In this document: piece by piece, positions 25,960 to 35,006 of the stretch
Numbering within the stretch: the first letter of the stretch is position 1
How the letters are laid out: every line of letters starts with the position of its first letter
Source of the DNA: Myxococcota bacterium
GTDB taxonomy: Bacteria > Myxococcota_A > Polyangia > JAAYKL01
Direction of reading: 5' to 3'
NCBI GenBank assembly: GCA_030065855.1
Contig: JASJCT010000029.1
Location: 1-59,234, forward strand
DNA length: 59,234 nt
Notes under the pieces: generated by a model
The model's database searches: none
Seen by the model: only the letters and a program-made list of their open reading frames with translations
Told to the model about the DNA's origin: nothing
Translations under genes and position numbers: made by a program

Positions 25960-26787
25960 TTAGTTTGTCTTTGAGAGAATAAAGGCGCCGCGACCATCTG
26001 GTGTGACCATGGGAAAGGAAAACCCCTCCTTGGGAATAATGCCGTATTGGGGCGGGTCAAAGCTGATCGTGATGCCCTTGGTATGGGCGAAATTTTGAGT
26101 ATTTCCGGCGAGGATGTCCATTAGTTCCATCATCGCATCCTGGACCAGGTCGTCGTCCAGCTCGTCTGGTTTTACGCCGAACATGCCCACGGCCACGCCC
26201 CGACCTAGCTGGGCCGCAACATCGAGGGCGATACTGAGACTCTCATCTCCATCCAGTGCTACAGTGACGAGGATGTCATACGACCGGGATGGCAACCACT
26301 GGGTGCCCCTACCCAACTTCATGGGCCGGCCTGCCATTCGCAACACAAGCCGCGGGAGATAATCAATGAGGTACATGAAGAGCTGGTCGTCGAACGCCCA
26401 CTTTGGCAATCCGTTGGTCAACTGGTGCTCGGCCTCGCGGTCTTTGTATGTTTGAAACGCTGCCTCGATGTCCTGACGACCGAGGTATCCGAGCTTAACC
26501 AATGCATCCCCAATGCGAATGTGATCGCGCTTTTGCGCAGCCAATAGATCGCGCACCTGGGATTTTTTGAGCAGCCCGCGGCGCTCGGCGATCTCCCCGA
26601 AGTAAAGGTCGAATAGCCGCTGTTCAGAGTTGATGCTGTCTGCGTCCCGTGCAGTAATATACCCGGCCTCAATAGCCAGCTCGCCGATGGTGCGATTTGT
26701 CTTTGCCATCAGCGCGAGCGCAGTCCGCAGTTGGGACGTTGAGATGATTTTCTCTTCGACCATGAATTGTCCCAAAAAACTCAGCAT
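25960..26787 (-). CDS. CheX-like phosphatase-domain protein
   Basis: A 275-residue cytoplasmic protein. The N-terminal ~130 residues carry two repeats of a helical bundle resembling the MshE N-terminal region (ISTSQLRTALALMAKTNRTIGELAIEAGYIT and KSQVRDLLAAQKRDHIRIGDALVKLGYLG). The C-terminal part (about 135-275) looks like the CheX/CheC chemotaxis phosphatase fold. In the active-site helix the usual ExxN appears as MMELMDILAGN, with Asp where Asn is expected. It may thus bind or dephosphorylate response regulators, or have lost activity. It lies 20 bases downstream of the HDOD response regulator on the same strand. Confidence 0.6.
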   Translation of the reverse strand: MLSFLGQFMVEEKIISTSQLRTALALMAKTNRTIGELAIEAGYITARDADSINSEQRLFDLYFGEIAERRGLLKKSQVRDLLAAQKRDHIRIGDALVKLGYLGRQDIEAAFQTYKDREAEHQLTNGLPKWAFDDQLFMYLIDYLPRLVLRMAGRPMKLGRGTQWLPSRSYDILVTVALDGDESLSIALDVAAQLGRGVAVGMFGVKPDELDDDLVQDAMMELMDILAGNTQNFAHTKGITISFDPPQYGIIPKEGFSFPMVTPDGRGAFILSKTN

Positions 26788-26806
26788 GGCGTCGTCCTGA
26801 TAATGA

Positions 26807-28006
26807 TCAAGCCTCCTGTACGTCGAGTTTGTTCCAAACAGCGACCCGATCGACGATATTTAATTGCTCTAAATACGCCATATCCAAGAGCTCCAGGCCT
26901 GAGACAGAGCCTGAAATGCCCTGCTCCCGTGTGAGCCCATCTGCCACGTGGACGGCTGTCAGCACATTGATGTTCTGGTTCATGCACGCACTCGGGTTGT
27001 GGTGAAACGCCACTGCCTCCACAATCGAATCCGGGAGACCCCACAGGCCGAGCAGGTAGGCACCGGCTTCTGCGTGGGTGGCGTCGAACACCTGTTGTTC
27101 TGCCTCGAGGAGCGGTATTTCCTCTTTTATAGAGAGGTTCAGGGCCTCGGCGTATTTTTTTCCCATGTTTGCGGCAAATACCAGTTTGCCGCAATCGTGC
27201 AGTAACCCAGCGGTGAGAGCTTCGTCTATGACATGTTTTTCCAATTGCTCGTATTTTAGGATCTCGTGGCTCAGCTTGCCCACGGCAGCGCTGTGCTTCC
27301 ACATGGTGTCCATGGATAACCCTGAGGCGCTGGCGCTGGCATCCACTTTGGAGAAAATGTTGGCAAAGAGCACCAGTGAGCGCACATTCTCGATGCCGAG
27401 GAGGTTCACGGCCGCGGCCGGGTTCGAGATGTTGCGGCGCACGCCGAAGTAGGCAGAGTTGACCAGCTGCAGGACCTTGGCGGTCATGCCCACGTCTTTT
27501 TCGATCAGGCGTCCTATCAGGCGCAGGGACGGTTCATCGGATTTGAGCTCTGCCAACAGATCTTGATAGATCTCGGGCAAGCTGGGCAGGTTCTTCATAC
27601 GCGCGACAAATGACAGGCGATCGCTTGTCAGGATGTCCCTGAGGGCACAGGCCCGGGTGACAATTGCCTTGAGCGTTTCCGCGTCGCAGGGTTTGGATAG
27701 GTACTGGTGGCTCGGCCCAATGGACCGCATCATGGCCTCTTTGCTCGCTTGGCCAGACAGCACGATACGGACGGTCGAGGGATACCGTTTCATCACCTCT
27801 GTGAGCAGCTGGGCGCCATCCATTTCTGGCATGCGCATGTCGGTGACGATTACGTCGAACGGGCGTTCCTCCATTAGGGCAAGGGCTTTTTTACCGCTGT
27901 CGGCAAATACCATCTCCCATTCGTGGCGCATGGGTCTGAGCAGTCGCTTGAGGCCTTCGAGAACTCTTACCTCATCGTCGACAAAAACGACCCTCTTTTT
28001 CGTCAT
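26807..28006 (-). CDS. Response regulator with HDOD output domain
   Basis: A 399-residue two-domain protein. The receiver domain (about 1-120) has acidic residues D10/D11, phospho-acceptor D56 in VIVTDMRMPEMDG, and SKPCDAE with the conserved Lys. The HDOD domain (about 145-345) shows FVARMKNLPSLPEIYQDLL, MTAKVLQLVNSAYFG, AVNLLGIENVRSLVL and LLHDCGKLV. HDOD proteins usually act in signalling or cell-cycle control without known catalysis; HDCGK looks like a partial HD motif. It overlaps the histidine kinase at 28003 by 4 bases, so the pair should work together. Confidence 0.9.
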   Translation of the reverse strand: MTKKRVVFVDDEVRVLEGLKRLLRPMRHEWEMVFADSGKKALALMEERPFDVIVTDMRMPEMDGAQLLTEVMKRYPSTVRIVLSGQASKEAMMRSIGPSHQYLSKPCDAETLKAIVTRACALRDILTSDRLSFVARMKNLPSLPEIYQDLLAELKSDEPSLRLIGRLIEKDVGMTAKVLQLVNSAYFGVRRNISNPAAAVNLLGIENVRSLVLFANIFSKVDASASASGLSMDTMWKHSAAVGKLSHEILKYEQLEKHVIDEALTAGLLHDCGKLVFAANMGKKYAEALNLSIKEEIPLLEAEQQVFDATHAEAGAYLLGLWGLPDSIVEAVAFHHNPSACMNQNINVLTAVHVADGLTREQGISGSVSGLELLDMAYLEQLNIVDRVAVWNKLDVQEA

Positions 28007-29850
28007 GCGCCAGCTCCAGGTTCCGGGACATCCGGGTCCTTATCATCTGATGCGTCCTGGATCGGCAAGCGGATGATAAACGTCGTCCCCTTCCCTTGGG
28101 TGCTTTCAAACGTCATGTCGCCGCCGTGTTTGTCGACAACCACGGAGCGAGCAATGGCGAGCCCTTGGCCCGTGCCCTTTCCCACTGCCTTGGTCGTGAA
28201 GAACGGGTCAAAGATGCGTTCCTGAATGTGCTTGGGAATACCCGGTCCGGTATCGGAAATCCGGACTTCTACAAAATCTCCGTCCTGGCGAGTACTGATG
28301 GTGATGTTTCCCTTTTGGCTCTCCCCTTCTTTTTCCGCCTTATCACCGATGGCATGGGCCGCATTGACGATGATGTTCAATATGGCCTGGTTGAAATCTC
28401 CGGGTAGGCACGGCACCATGGGCAGGGCAGGATCAAAATCGGTCTCCACGTCGGCAACATACTTCCACTCATTGCGAGCCACGGTGATGGTGGTGTTGAG
28501 GGACGTATTGAGGTTGAACATGGTCTTTCCCTCGACGCCGGGATGGGAGAATTCTTTCATCGCCCGCACAATACCGCTTACCCGCTCGATGCCCTCTAGG
28601 GATTGTTCGATTGCGAGCGGGATTTCCTCTTTGAGATAGTCCAGGTCGGCGGTTTCTACGGCCTCTTTTGTTTGAGAAATCACTTCGGGTGACACAGGGC
28701 CCTGCTCAGCAGCTGCGAGGAGTGCGTTGTAGGCGTCGAAAAGCACAGCGATATCCCCAAAGGCATCTTTTAAGAATCGGGTATTGTCCCCCACGTACTG
28801 GGTGGGGGTGTTGATTTCGTGGGCAATGCCAGCTGCCAGCTGCCCAATCGATTCGAGTTTTTGGGCCTGAACCAGCTGGCGTTCGAGCGCCTTTCGCTCA
28901 GATAGGTCTTTGAAGACCAGAATGATTGCAGTAAGGCCGCCCTCTACATCCCGCAGGGGTGTACCGGAAATGATATAGGGCTTACTGACGCCATCACATT
29001 CCAGCATGGTGTCCAACTCGATTTTGTTTTCACCCTTTATAATGCGGCGCATGACACATGCGTTTGTGTTACAGATGTCCATCTGCAGCACGTCGTGGCA
29101 CGACAGGCCCACCAGGTCATCCTTGGATCTGCCCTTTAGTGGCGGAAAACTGTCGTTCACCCGCGTTATGGTGTAGGTCGCGTCGATCACGCACATGCCG
29201 TCAGCTGCGCTGTTGAACACTTGTTCCAGCTGGGAATGGGCCTGGGAAATGGCCTCTTCAACAGCTGCGCAGTGGCTAATCTCTTTTCTCAGCTCCTGAT
29301 TGGCAGTGGTCAGCTCGTCAGTGCGCTCTTTAACGATATCTTCAAGGTGATCCCGGTAGCGAAATAGGACTTCTTCTGCGCGCTTGCGATCGGTGATATC
29401 CAAAAACATGGCCGCGATTTGATTGGGTGCCACCTGGAACGCGTGGATTTCCAAGGCCAGCTTCAGGTCATCCCCATCCCGCTCTGCAATTTCGGTCTGC
29501 CAGGGCTGTCCACTGCTTGCGGTAAAGCGAAACCGCTCGGGAATTTCCGTGTTGGACCAGGCGGGCCAGGCATCCTCGATGGATTTCCCTGCCTGGGAAC
29601 CGTGGGCCTCACCGAATATCCGATCCGAGGCCTGGTTCGTCCGCACCAGTGTCAGTTTCCCGTTGGGTTCCAGGTGATACAGGTGGATGGCCATTGGGCT
29701 GGCATCGACAATGCTGCGATGCGGCTCAGATGGATTGGCGCCAATGGCCTCAGGAGGTATACCCCCTAAACCATTCAAATTTTCGATATCATTCGACTTT
29801 TTTGTTAAATCCCCCAATGTAATACCCTCGACAAGGGCGTAACGCCACAC
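28003..29850 (-). CDS. PAS-domain histidine kinase
   Basis: A 615-residue cytoplasmic sensor kinase without clear membrane segments. Two PAS domains are seen (about 45-155 and 205-320, the second with the Cys-rich DICNTNACVMR loop often found in redox/heme or Fe-S PAS). A coiled coil (HLEDIVKERTDELTTANQEL) separates them. The dimerisation domain has phospho-acceptor His344 in GIAHEINTPTQYV, and the ATP-binding domain has NIIVNAAHAI, ISDTGPGI, GKGTGQGLAIARSV. The start is GTG at 29850; a TTG 11 codons later with GAGG upstream is an alternative. It is directly upstream of and overlaps the HDOD response regulator. Confidence 0.9.
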   Translation of the reverse strand: MWRYALVEGITLGDLTKKSNDIENLNGLGGIPPEAIGANPSEPHRSIVDASPMAIHLYHLEPNGKLTLVRTNQASDRIFGEAHGSQAGKSIEDAWPAWSNTEIPERFRFTASSGQPWQTEIAERDGDDLKLALEIHAFQVAPNQIAAMFLDITDRKRAEEVLFRYRDHLEDIVKERTDELTTANQELRKEISHCAAVEEAISQAHSQLEQVFNSAADGMCVIDATYTITRVNDSFPPLKGRSKDDLVGLSCHDVLQMDICNTNACVMRRIIKGENKIELDTMLECDGVSKPYIISGTPLRDVEGGLTAIILVFKDLSERKALERQLVQAQKLESIGQLAAGIAHEINTPTQYVGDNTRFLKDAFGDIAVLFDAYNALLAAAEQGPVSPEVISQTKEAVETADLDYLKEEIPLAIEQSLEGIERVSGIVRAMKEFSHPGVEGKTMFNLNTSLNTTITVARNEWKYVADVETDFDPALPMVPCLPGDFNQAILNIIVNAAHAIGDKAEKEGESQKGNITISTRQDGDFVEVRISDTGPGIPKHIQERIFDPFFTTKAVGKGTGQGLAIARSVVVDKHGGDMTFESTQGKGTTFIIRLPIQDASDDKDPDVPEPGAGA

Positions 29851-29945
29851 GGTCGGTGCAACATTGCCCTATAAAACGATATCGGCCCGCCCTCGGCGAA
29901 CTTAATCAGAAACCGAATCGTACCCCCATTCATGTCGCGTCCGCG

Positions 29946-31052
29946 TTATCGGTCCGCGTATACGATCATGATATTTTTGATCTCCTCGGTTCTATTTAAA
30001 AACACATCGACGATTTGAGGGTCAAATCCACTCCCCCGCTCTTTTTCTAGGATTTCCATGGCTTTTGGAATTGAAAATGCCCGTTTATACACCCGTGCGC
30101 TCGTCAGCGCGTCGAACACATCGGCAACCGAAGCAATCCTTCCCTCAAAGGGAATATCCTTGCCCACGAGCCGCTGGGGATACCCGGTGCCGTCGTATCG
30201 CTCGTGATGGGACCGGGCAATGGTTGCTGCCAACTCGAGCAGGCTCGATTCCGAGCCAGTGAGTACCCGATATCCCTTTTCCGCGTGCCGGCGCATCACG
30301 ACCATCTCTTCTGGGGTGAGGCGGCCGGGTTTTCGCAGAATTTCGTCGGGAATTGAAATTTTACCTACGTCGTGCAGGGCGCTCGCGATGCGCACGGCTT
30401 CGGCCATTTCAGGGCTCATGCCCATGTGGGCCGCGATCAGCCCGCAGTACCGGCTCATGCGTTGGACGTGGTTGCCGGTCTCGTCGTCCCGGAACTCGAC
30501 AGCTTTGGAAAGGCGAACGATGATCTCTTCATTGAATCGTCGCAGGGTCTGTTTGGCCCGGCCGATTTCGATCATTGCCTTGCTGAGCAGGCCGGTCTGC
30601 TCCTCCACCGTGCGCATGAGGGAGATGCGATCGTTCTCGATATGCTGGTAGTAGCGCCGGACGAGCACTAGGTTTTTGATGCGGGCCGCGAGCTCCAAGT
30701 CATCTACGGGCTTGGTCAAGAAATCGTCGGCACCTGCTTCTTTGCCTCGAATTCGCTGGCTTTTCTCGTCATTCGCAGTGACAAACACCACAGGAACGCG
30801 CCCGAAGGTGATATTGTCCCGAAGGCGCTCGCAAATTTCGATGCCATTACCGTCTGCAGTCATTAGATCGAGGACCACAACATCAATCGGCTCGTCGTTC
30901 AACGCGTTCAGTGTCGTTGCTTCATCTTCGGCTTCCCGCACTTCATAGCCGTGGTGGCGCAGCATGCCGCACAGGTGTTCCCTGGAACCTGCCTCGGGGT
31001 CAACGACGAGGATGATTCCCTTTGACTCTAGGGCGATATCGGGTGTGTGCAT
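29946..31052 (-). CDS. Response regulator with HD-GYP output domain
   Basis: A 368-residue protein. The receiver domain is at about 10-130 with phospho-acceptor D62 (VVVLDLMTADGNG) and the Lys in LTKPVDD. A coiled-coil linker follows and then the HD-GYP domain: NHVQRMSRY, ALHDVGKISIPDEIL, MRRHAEKGYRVL, HHERYDGTGYPQRL, ASVADVFDAL. HD-GYP proteins degrade cyclic di-GMP, so phosphorylation of the receiver likely controls that level. Its start follows the vWA gene on the same strand by 221 bases; a palindrome (31223-31246) sits between them. Confidence 0.92.
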   Translation of the reverse strand: MHTPDIALESKGIILVVDPEAGSREHLCGMLRHHGYEVREAEDEATTLNALNDEPIDVVVLDLMTADGNGIEICERLRDNITFGRVPVVFVTANDEKSQRIRGKEAGADDFLTKPVDDLELAARIKNLVLVRRYYQHIENDRISLMRTVEEQTGLLSKAMIEIGRAKQTLRRFNEEIIVRLSKAVEFRDDETGNHVQRMSRYCGLIAAHMGMSPEMAEAVRIASALHDVGKISIPDEILRKPGRLTPEEMVVMRRHAEKGYRVLTGSESSLLELAATIARSHHERYDGTGYPQRLVGKDIPFEGRIASVADVFDALTSARVYKRAFSIPKAMEILEKERGSGFDPQIVDVFLNRTEEIKNIMIVYADR

Positions 31053-31222
31053 TGGCAGCGCTCTTTAATCTAAAATTTATACGTATGGTTCGTGCTCTCG
31101 GCCATTTTTGCTCTATATCCTCCCCCCATGAGCGCGAACCGCCGGAAAATCCCATTCGCTTTTTTAGCACAAAAGGCAGGACATCGCTAATGATCTGTGG
31201 CAGCAGGGTGCTTAACCATTTT

Positions 31223-31246
31223 GGGGGGCGTCTCCCAAAGCCCCCC
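31223..31246. terminator. G/C hairpin between the vWA and HD-GYP genes
   Basis: GGGGGGC (31223-31229) and GCCCCCC (31240-31246) form a 7-bp stem with a 10-base loop, just downstream of the vWA gene (minus strand). Four A precede it on the minus-strand 3' side, but no T-run. It could be a terminator or a member of the REP-like group. Confidence 0.35.
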
Positions 31247-31273
31247 TCCTGCCTCCCTCCGGTGGGCAAATGG

Positions 31274-33226
31274 TCATTGGGGATTGGCAGAGGAGGATGG
31301 GATGGCCCTTCTTTTTGGGTGGCGGGGCCGTTCATATCGGGCGCAGTATTTATTCCATAGGTCGAGCATGCGGCGAACTTCTGGATCCTCTGAGATCCCA
31401 GTTTTTAATCGATGGAGCGCCTCGGTGCCGGCCACACACTGGTGCCATCCCTCGGGATCTTGCCAGCTACCGGCTGTCCCAGCGTGGCGATGGGAAGCTG
31501 GCATAGATCGGGCGGCCATCAGGGCGAGCAGGTCGATCCATGCCATGATCAGGCGGGCCTTGGCCACGTTGAACCGCCCTATTGAAATGTCTCCCAGGTT
31601 AAAGGCGACCTCTTCGACAAGGGCTTCTCCTGTCTCTGGGTCTTTGTATTCAATGGTCAACATAGCGCTGTCCTGGGGACGGAGGATCTTGCCGCGGGCC
31701 ATGAGATCTGAAAGGAAGAGCTGGGTGGTTTCGGCGAAGTAATGGATTTCCTGTACATCTGATTTTACTGTCGAGCTCTCTTCGCCGTAAAATACGTTCA
31801 TTCGAAGAGAGGGGGGCAGGTGGAGCCGAAAATGGACATCATTGGCCGTGGTCTCGATGAGCGAGATAAAGCGAGAACCAAACACCACATCCACCTCTGC
31901 TCGGTTACCGAGAAACACATAGGCACCCCGGCCCCGCTCGGTAAGCCGGTTGAGCAGTGCATCGTTGAACTCGCGGCCTACGCCCACGCCAGACAGGCGA
32001 ATCCGGCGGTCATTGTAGTACTTTGAAATCATTGAGATCATCTGGGCGTTGGTCACCCCTGTATTGGTAAGGGCGTCCGTAATGGCAATCACTCGGTTGC
32101 TATAGGTGGGCTGGTATCGCTGGTCTGCGATAGTATACCCACGGCTGAGACCTCGGTGGACATCTGTTGATCCACGGGGCTCGAGCGCGTCGATGACGCG
32201 TTTGAGATGCCGATTGTCGTCCCGGCCCACGACAAAATTCTCCGTTGGCACGCAGACTTCGTGGTCAAAGAGCACCATGTGCACCATATCGCCGGTCTTG
32301 AGCTCGTCTATCATGCGGGTCAAACCCTGTTTTAAATAGTCCATTCGCCCTTCGTCTGCCATGGAGCCAGAGCGGTCGACAACAAGGGTAACCGCCGCAT
32401 TGCGCCGGCTCGCCTTATCGATTGGGCGACCGCGAACCGCCAGGGCCAGGGTGTAGATACCTGGTTCCCGCTCATCCGGGGCGATCTCTGCAAGAACGGA
32501 AAAATCATTGCCAGGCGCCACTGGCGCTGTCTGAAATGAAAAATAGTTAAGCAGCTCGTGAGGACGGATATGGGCCAATGGCAGGGGCAGGAAATTATCG
32601 ATGGCATAGATGACCCGCTGGGCCGAAGACAGGCTCATTGTATCGTCGTTGGAAAGATAAATTGCTGCGCCCCAATCTTCGTAGTCAGGAGGGGTATCCC
32701 CCCCAGGGCCGTCATCTGTTTCCTGAATAGGTCCGGTCCCAATGGATTCGCTCTTTGCGGCGTCTTCAGAGCCGGCCGATTGGAAGGGCGCTTCAGCTGG
32801 GGCCATCTCAGCAAGCGGGGTGGTCCTGGCGGGTTGAGGTGGCTGGGTACTGGTCTGTCGCGCCTTTTTTGGTTTTGCCAAAGGTCCGCCGCCGCGTCCA
32901 ACGGCAATAGCGGGAGGCTGCGCTCCCTTAATTACTTTAAAGCATTTTCTGTATCGATTTTTAAATTTTGGCAGTGCTTCGAGGTTTGGCGGTGCCCAGG
33001 TCTGTTGCCGATACCTTGGCGGATGGGATCTGGGGGTGAACACATGGGGTGGCCCGGTGTATGCGGGGTCTGGCTCTGGCTGGGGAACCGGCCCTGCGGC
33101 GATTTGAACCGGATTTTTGTCTGCGGATGATATCTGCTCGGCAGCGCCGTCACTTGGCACTGCTGACCCACAGCTGAGCATGATGTACGTATAACCCGTT
33201 GCGACAATTATCTGATGTTGTTTCAT
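31274..33226 (-). CDS. von Willebrand factor A domain protein (YfbK-like)
   Basis: A 650-residue protein. The N-terminus has a weak lipoprotein-like signal (YIMLSC, then GSAVPSDG) and a Pro/Ala-rich region up to about 150. After a domain with DDTMSLSSAQRVIYAIDNFLPL and RPHELLNYFSF (as in YfbK-type proteins), the von Willebrand A domain carries the MIDAS motif DRSGSMADEGRM and the Thr/Asp elements SNRVIAITDALTNTGV. A further C-terminal domain follows. Such proteins mediate protein contacts at the cell surface or periplasm, possibly chaperone- or stress-related; the exact role is unknown. A strong GGGAGGAGACC ribosome binding region sits before the ATG. Confidence 0.85.
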   Translation of the reverse strand: MKQHQIIVATGYTYIMLSCGSAVPSDGAAEQISSADKNPVQIAAGPVPQPEPDPAYTGPPHVFTPRSHPPRYRQQTWAPPNLEALPKFKNRYRKCFKVIKGAQPPAIAVGRGGGPLAKPKKARQTSTQPPQPARTTPLAEMAPAEAPFQSAGSEDAAKSESIGTGPIQETDDGPGGDTPPDYEDWGAAIYLSNDDTMSLSSAQRVIYAIDNFLPLPLAHIRPHELLNYFSFQTAPVAPGNDFSVLAEIAPDEREPGIYTLALAVRGRPIDKASRRNAAVTLVVDRSGSMADEGRMDYLKQGLTRMIDELKTGDMVHMVLFDHEVCVPTENFVVGRDDNRHLKRVIDALEPRGSTDVHRGLSRGYTIADQRYQPTYSNRVIAITDALTNTGVTNAQMISMISKYYNDRRIRLSGVGVGREFNDALLNRLTERGRGAYVFLGNRAEVDVVFGSRFISLIETTANDVHFRLHLPPSLRMNVFYGEESSTVKSDVQEIHYFAETTQLFLSDLMARGKILRPQDSAMLTIEYKDPETGEALVEEVAFNLGDISIGRFNVAKARLIMAWIDLLALMAARSMPASHRHAGTAGSWQDPEGWHQCVAGTEALHRLKTGISEDPEVRRMLDLWNKYCARYERPRHPKRRAIPSSSANPQ

Positions 33227-33310
33227 GGTCTCCTCCCTCCTCTATGGTGACGAAGCAGGGGATAAAAAGATCTATAATTTTGGGGTCTGTAACGTAATTA
33301 TTCGCAGATG

Positions 33311-33461
33311 TCGTAGGGGCGTTTCGCTACACCGGGCGCATCGCTACACCGGGCGTTTCGCTACACCGGGCGCATCGCTACACCGGGCGCATCGCTACAG
33401 CGGGCGTTTCGCTACAGCGGGCGTTTCGCTACAGCGGGCGTTTCGCGAAACGCCCCTACGA
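33311..33461. repeat. 17-bp tandem array capped by inverted repeats
   Basis: TCGTAGGGGCGTTTCGC (33311-33327) is repeated perfectly inverted as GCGAAACGCCCCTACGA (33445-33461). Between them lie tandem 17-base units: GGGCGTTTCGCTACACC at 33317, then units at 33334, 33351, 33368, 33385, 33402 and 33419, and a partial eighth at 33436. Units vary by TTT/CAT and CACC/CAGC. Without the tandem part, the two arms would form a short palindrome of the REP type, so the array probably grew by duplication inside one. There are no spacers, so it is not CRISPR. Confidence 0.9.
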
Positions 33462-33772
33462 CAAACAGGGGGTATTTAATCAGGCGATGAACGAGTATTC
33501 ATCTTTTTTATAAGCAGTAAGAAAAAAATTTACTCTTGACAATGCATACAAATAAGAGATGAATGAGGCGCGTAAAAAAGCGCCTTCTACCTTTAAAGTT
33601 TATCGATTTTCGAGCCAGGTAGAATCGGGTAGCTGAAAAATCGCCATAACAATTACCGGCACATCAGGATTCAGCCGGTACGCGAGGAAACGACAGCGAG
33701 AGACTCGCTTTAAAAAATGCAGTGAATTTTGTGGTTTCTGTTTCGAACCCCTAATTGTCGAAAGGATCTGTG
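33462..33772 (+). promoter_or_regulatory. Leader region of the dsr cluster
   Basis: No plus-strand gene is seen in these 311 bases. A possible sigma-70 -35 box TTGACA lies at 33536-33541; the matching -10 at 33559-33564 (ATGAAT) is weak. A hairpin AGGCGC (33566-33571)/GCGCCT (33580-33585) with an A-rich loop follows. A short minus-strand open stretch at 33600-33700 ends like a RelE/ParE-type toxin but has no clear start. The region probably holds the dsrA promoter. Confidence 0.35.
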
Positions 33773-34972
33773 ATGACCGAGAAATTGAGGGAGACACCGC
33801 TTCTTGACGAGCTCACCTCAGGCCCCTGGCCGAGCTTCGTCAAGGAAATCAAACTGAGCGCTGAAAAAGGCAGCGCCTCGGCCAATGATTTGCTGGGCGT
33901 GCTCGAGCGCTCTTACACCGAAAAAATTGGCCACTGGAAACACGGCGGCATCGTCGGCGTGATGGGCTACGGCGGAGGCGTCATCGGCCGATACAATGAC
34001 TTACCTGAAGAGTTTCCAGAAGTCGCTCACTTTCACACTGTCCGCGTGAACCAGCCCTCTGGATGGTTCTACACGTCCGAAGTGCTCCGCAAGGTTTGCG
34101 ATATTTGGGAGGAACACGGTTCTGGTATTACCAACTTCCACGGCTCCACCGGCGATATGGTGTTGCTCGGCTGCAAAACCGATGCGCTGGAGCCCATTTT
34201 TGCCAAGCTGACAGATATCGGGTTTGACCTCGGCGGATCCGGATCCGACGTTCGTACCCCGAGCTGCTGCAATGGCAAGGCCCGGTGCGAGTGGGCCTGC
34301 TACGACACCATGAAGGTCTGTTACGACGTGACCCAAAACTTCCAAGACGAGCTGCACCGACCGGCCTTCCCGTACAAGTGGAAGTTCAAATTTGCCGGCT
34401 GCCCCAACGATTGTGTGGCCTCCATCGCCCGTTCAGACCTGGCCATTATCGGCACCTGGAAAGACGACATCCAGATGGACAAGGCTGCCCTGGCCGCATA
34501 CGCGGAAAAGGACAACTTTTGCATTCAAGATGACGTCGTGAGCCGCTGCCCCTCCAAGTGCATGAGCTGGGATGGCACGAACCTGGAAATTGACAATGCC
34601 AATTGCGTCAAGTGCATGCACTGCATCAATGTCATGCCCAAGGCCTTGTCCCCGGGTAAAGAGCAGGGCGCGACCATCCTCATCGGCGGTAAAGCCCCGA
34701 TCATCGGCGGCGCACTGCTGTCCGCTGTGTTGGTGCCGTTCTTTGATATTGATGAAGATATCGAGGATCTGTACGAACTTTGCGAAGAAATTTGGGACCT
34801 CTGGGGCGAGCATGGGAAGAACCGAGAGCGCATCGGCGAGTTCATCCAACGCCTCGGCCTGGGGAACTTCCTCGAGCAAATCGGTCTGGATCCAGCACCG
34901 GAAATGGTCATTCACCCAAGGACAAACCCCTACATCTTCTTTGAGCTCGGCGAAGATGGGGATGATGAGTAG
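33773..34972 (+). CDS. dsrA: Dissimilatory sulfite reductase, alpha subunit
   Basis: DsrA (399 residues) is the catalytic subunit of the alpha2beta2 enzyme that reduces sulfite using sirohaem (amide) and 4Fe-4S clusters. The sirohaem-cluster cysteines are in [14 protein letters not shown] and [11 protein letters not shown]. The inserted ferredoxin domain is [11 protein letters not shown] ... [18 protein letters not shown]. The ATG at 33773 is preferred; AAGGA precedes it by about 8 bases, and the upstream in-frame TTG at 33755 is less likely. The gene starts the plus-strand dsr cluster. Reductive or oxidative type cannot be read from a few residues, but dsrD and dsrMKJOP context points to the reductive group. 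Confidence 0.96.
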   Translation: MTEKLRETPLLDELTSGPWPSFVKEIKLSAEKGSASANDLLGVLERSYTEKIGHWKHGGIVGVMGYGGGVIGRYNDLPEEFPEVAHFHTVRVNQPSGWFYTSEVLRKVCDIWEEHGSGITNFHGSTGDMVLLGCKTDALEPIFAKLTDIGFDLGGSGSDVRTPSCCNGKARCEWACYDTMKVCYDVTQNFQDELHRPAFPYKWKFKFAGCPNDCVASIARSDLAIIGTWKDDIQMDKAALAAYAEKDNFCIQDDVVSRCPSKCMSWDGTNLEIDNANCVKCMHCINVMPKALSPGKEQGATILIGGKAPIIGGALLSAVLVPFFDIDEDIEDLYELCEEIWDLWGEHGKNRERIGEFIQRLGLGNFLEQIGLDPAPEMVIHPRTNPYIFFELGEDGDDE

Positions 34973-35006
34973 ACGGGCGCTGTGCCTGATATAAGGAGAA
35001 AATAAA

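Noticed and set aside
33311..33461. CRISPR array
   Set aside because: Units are contiguous with no unique spacers, and there are no cas genes.
33225..33479. Plus-strand frame across the 17-bp repeats
   Set aside because: The product is a translated tandem repeat without family features; 17 bases is not a multiple of three, so its frame changes between units.
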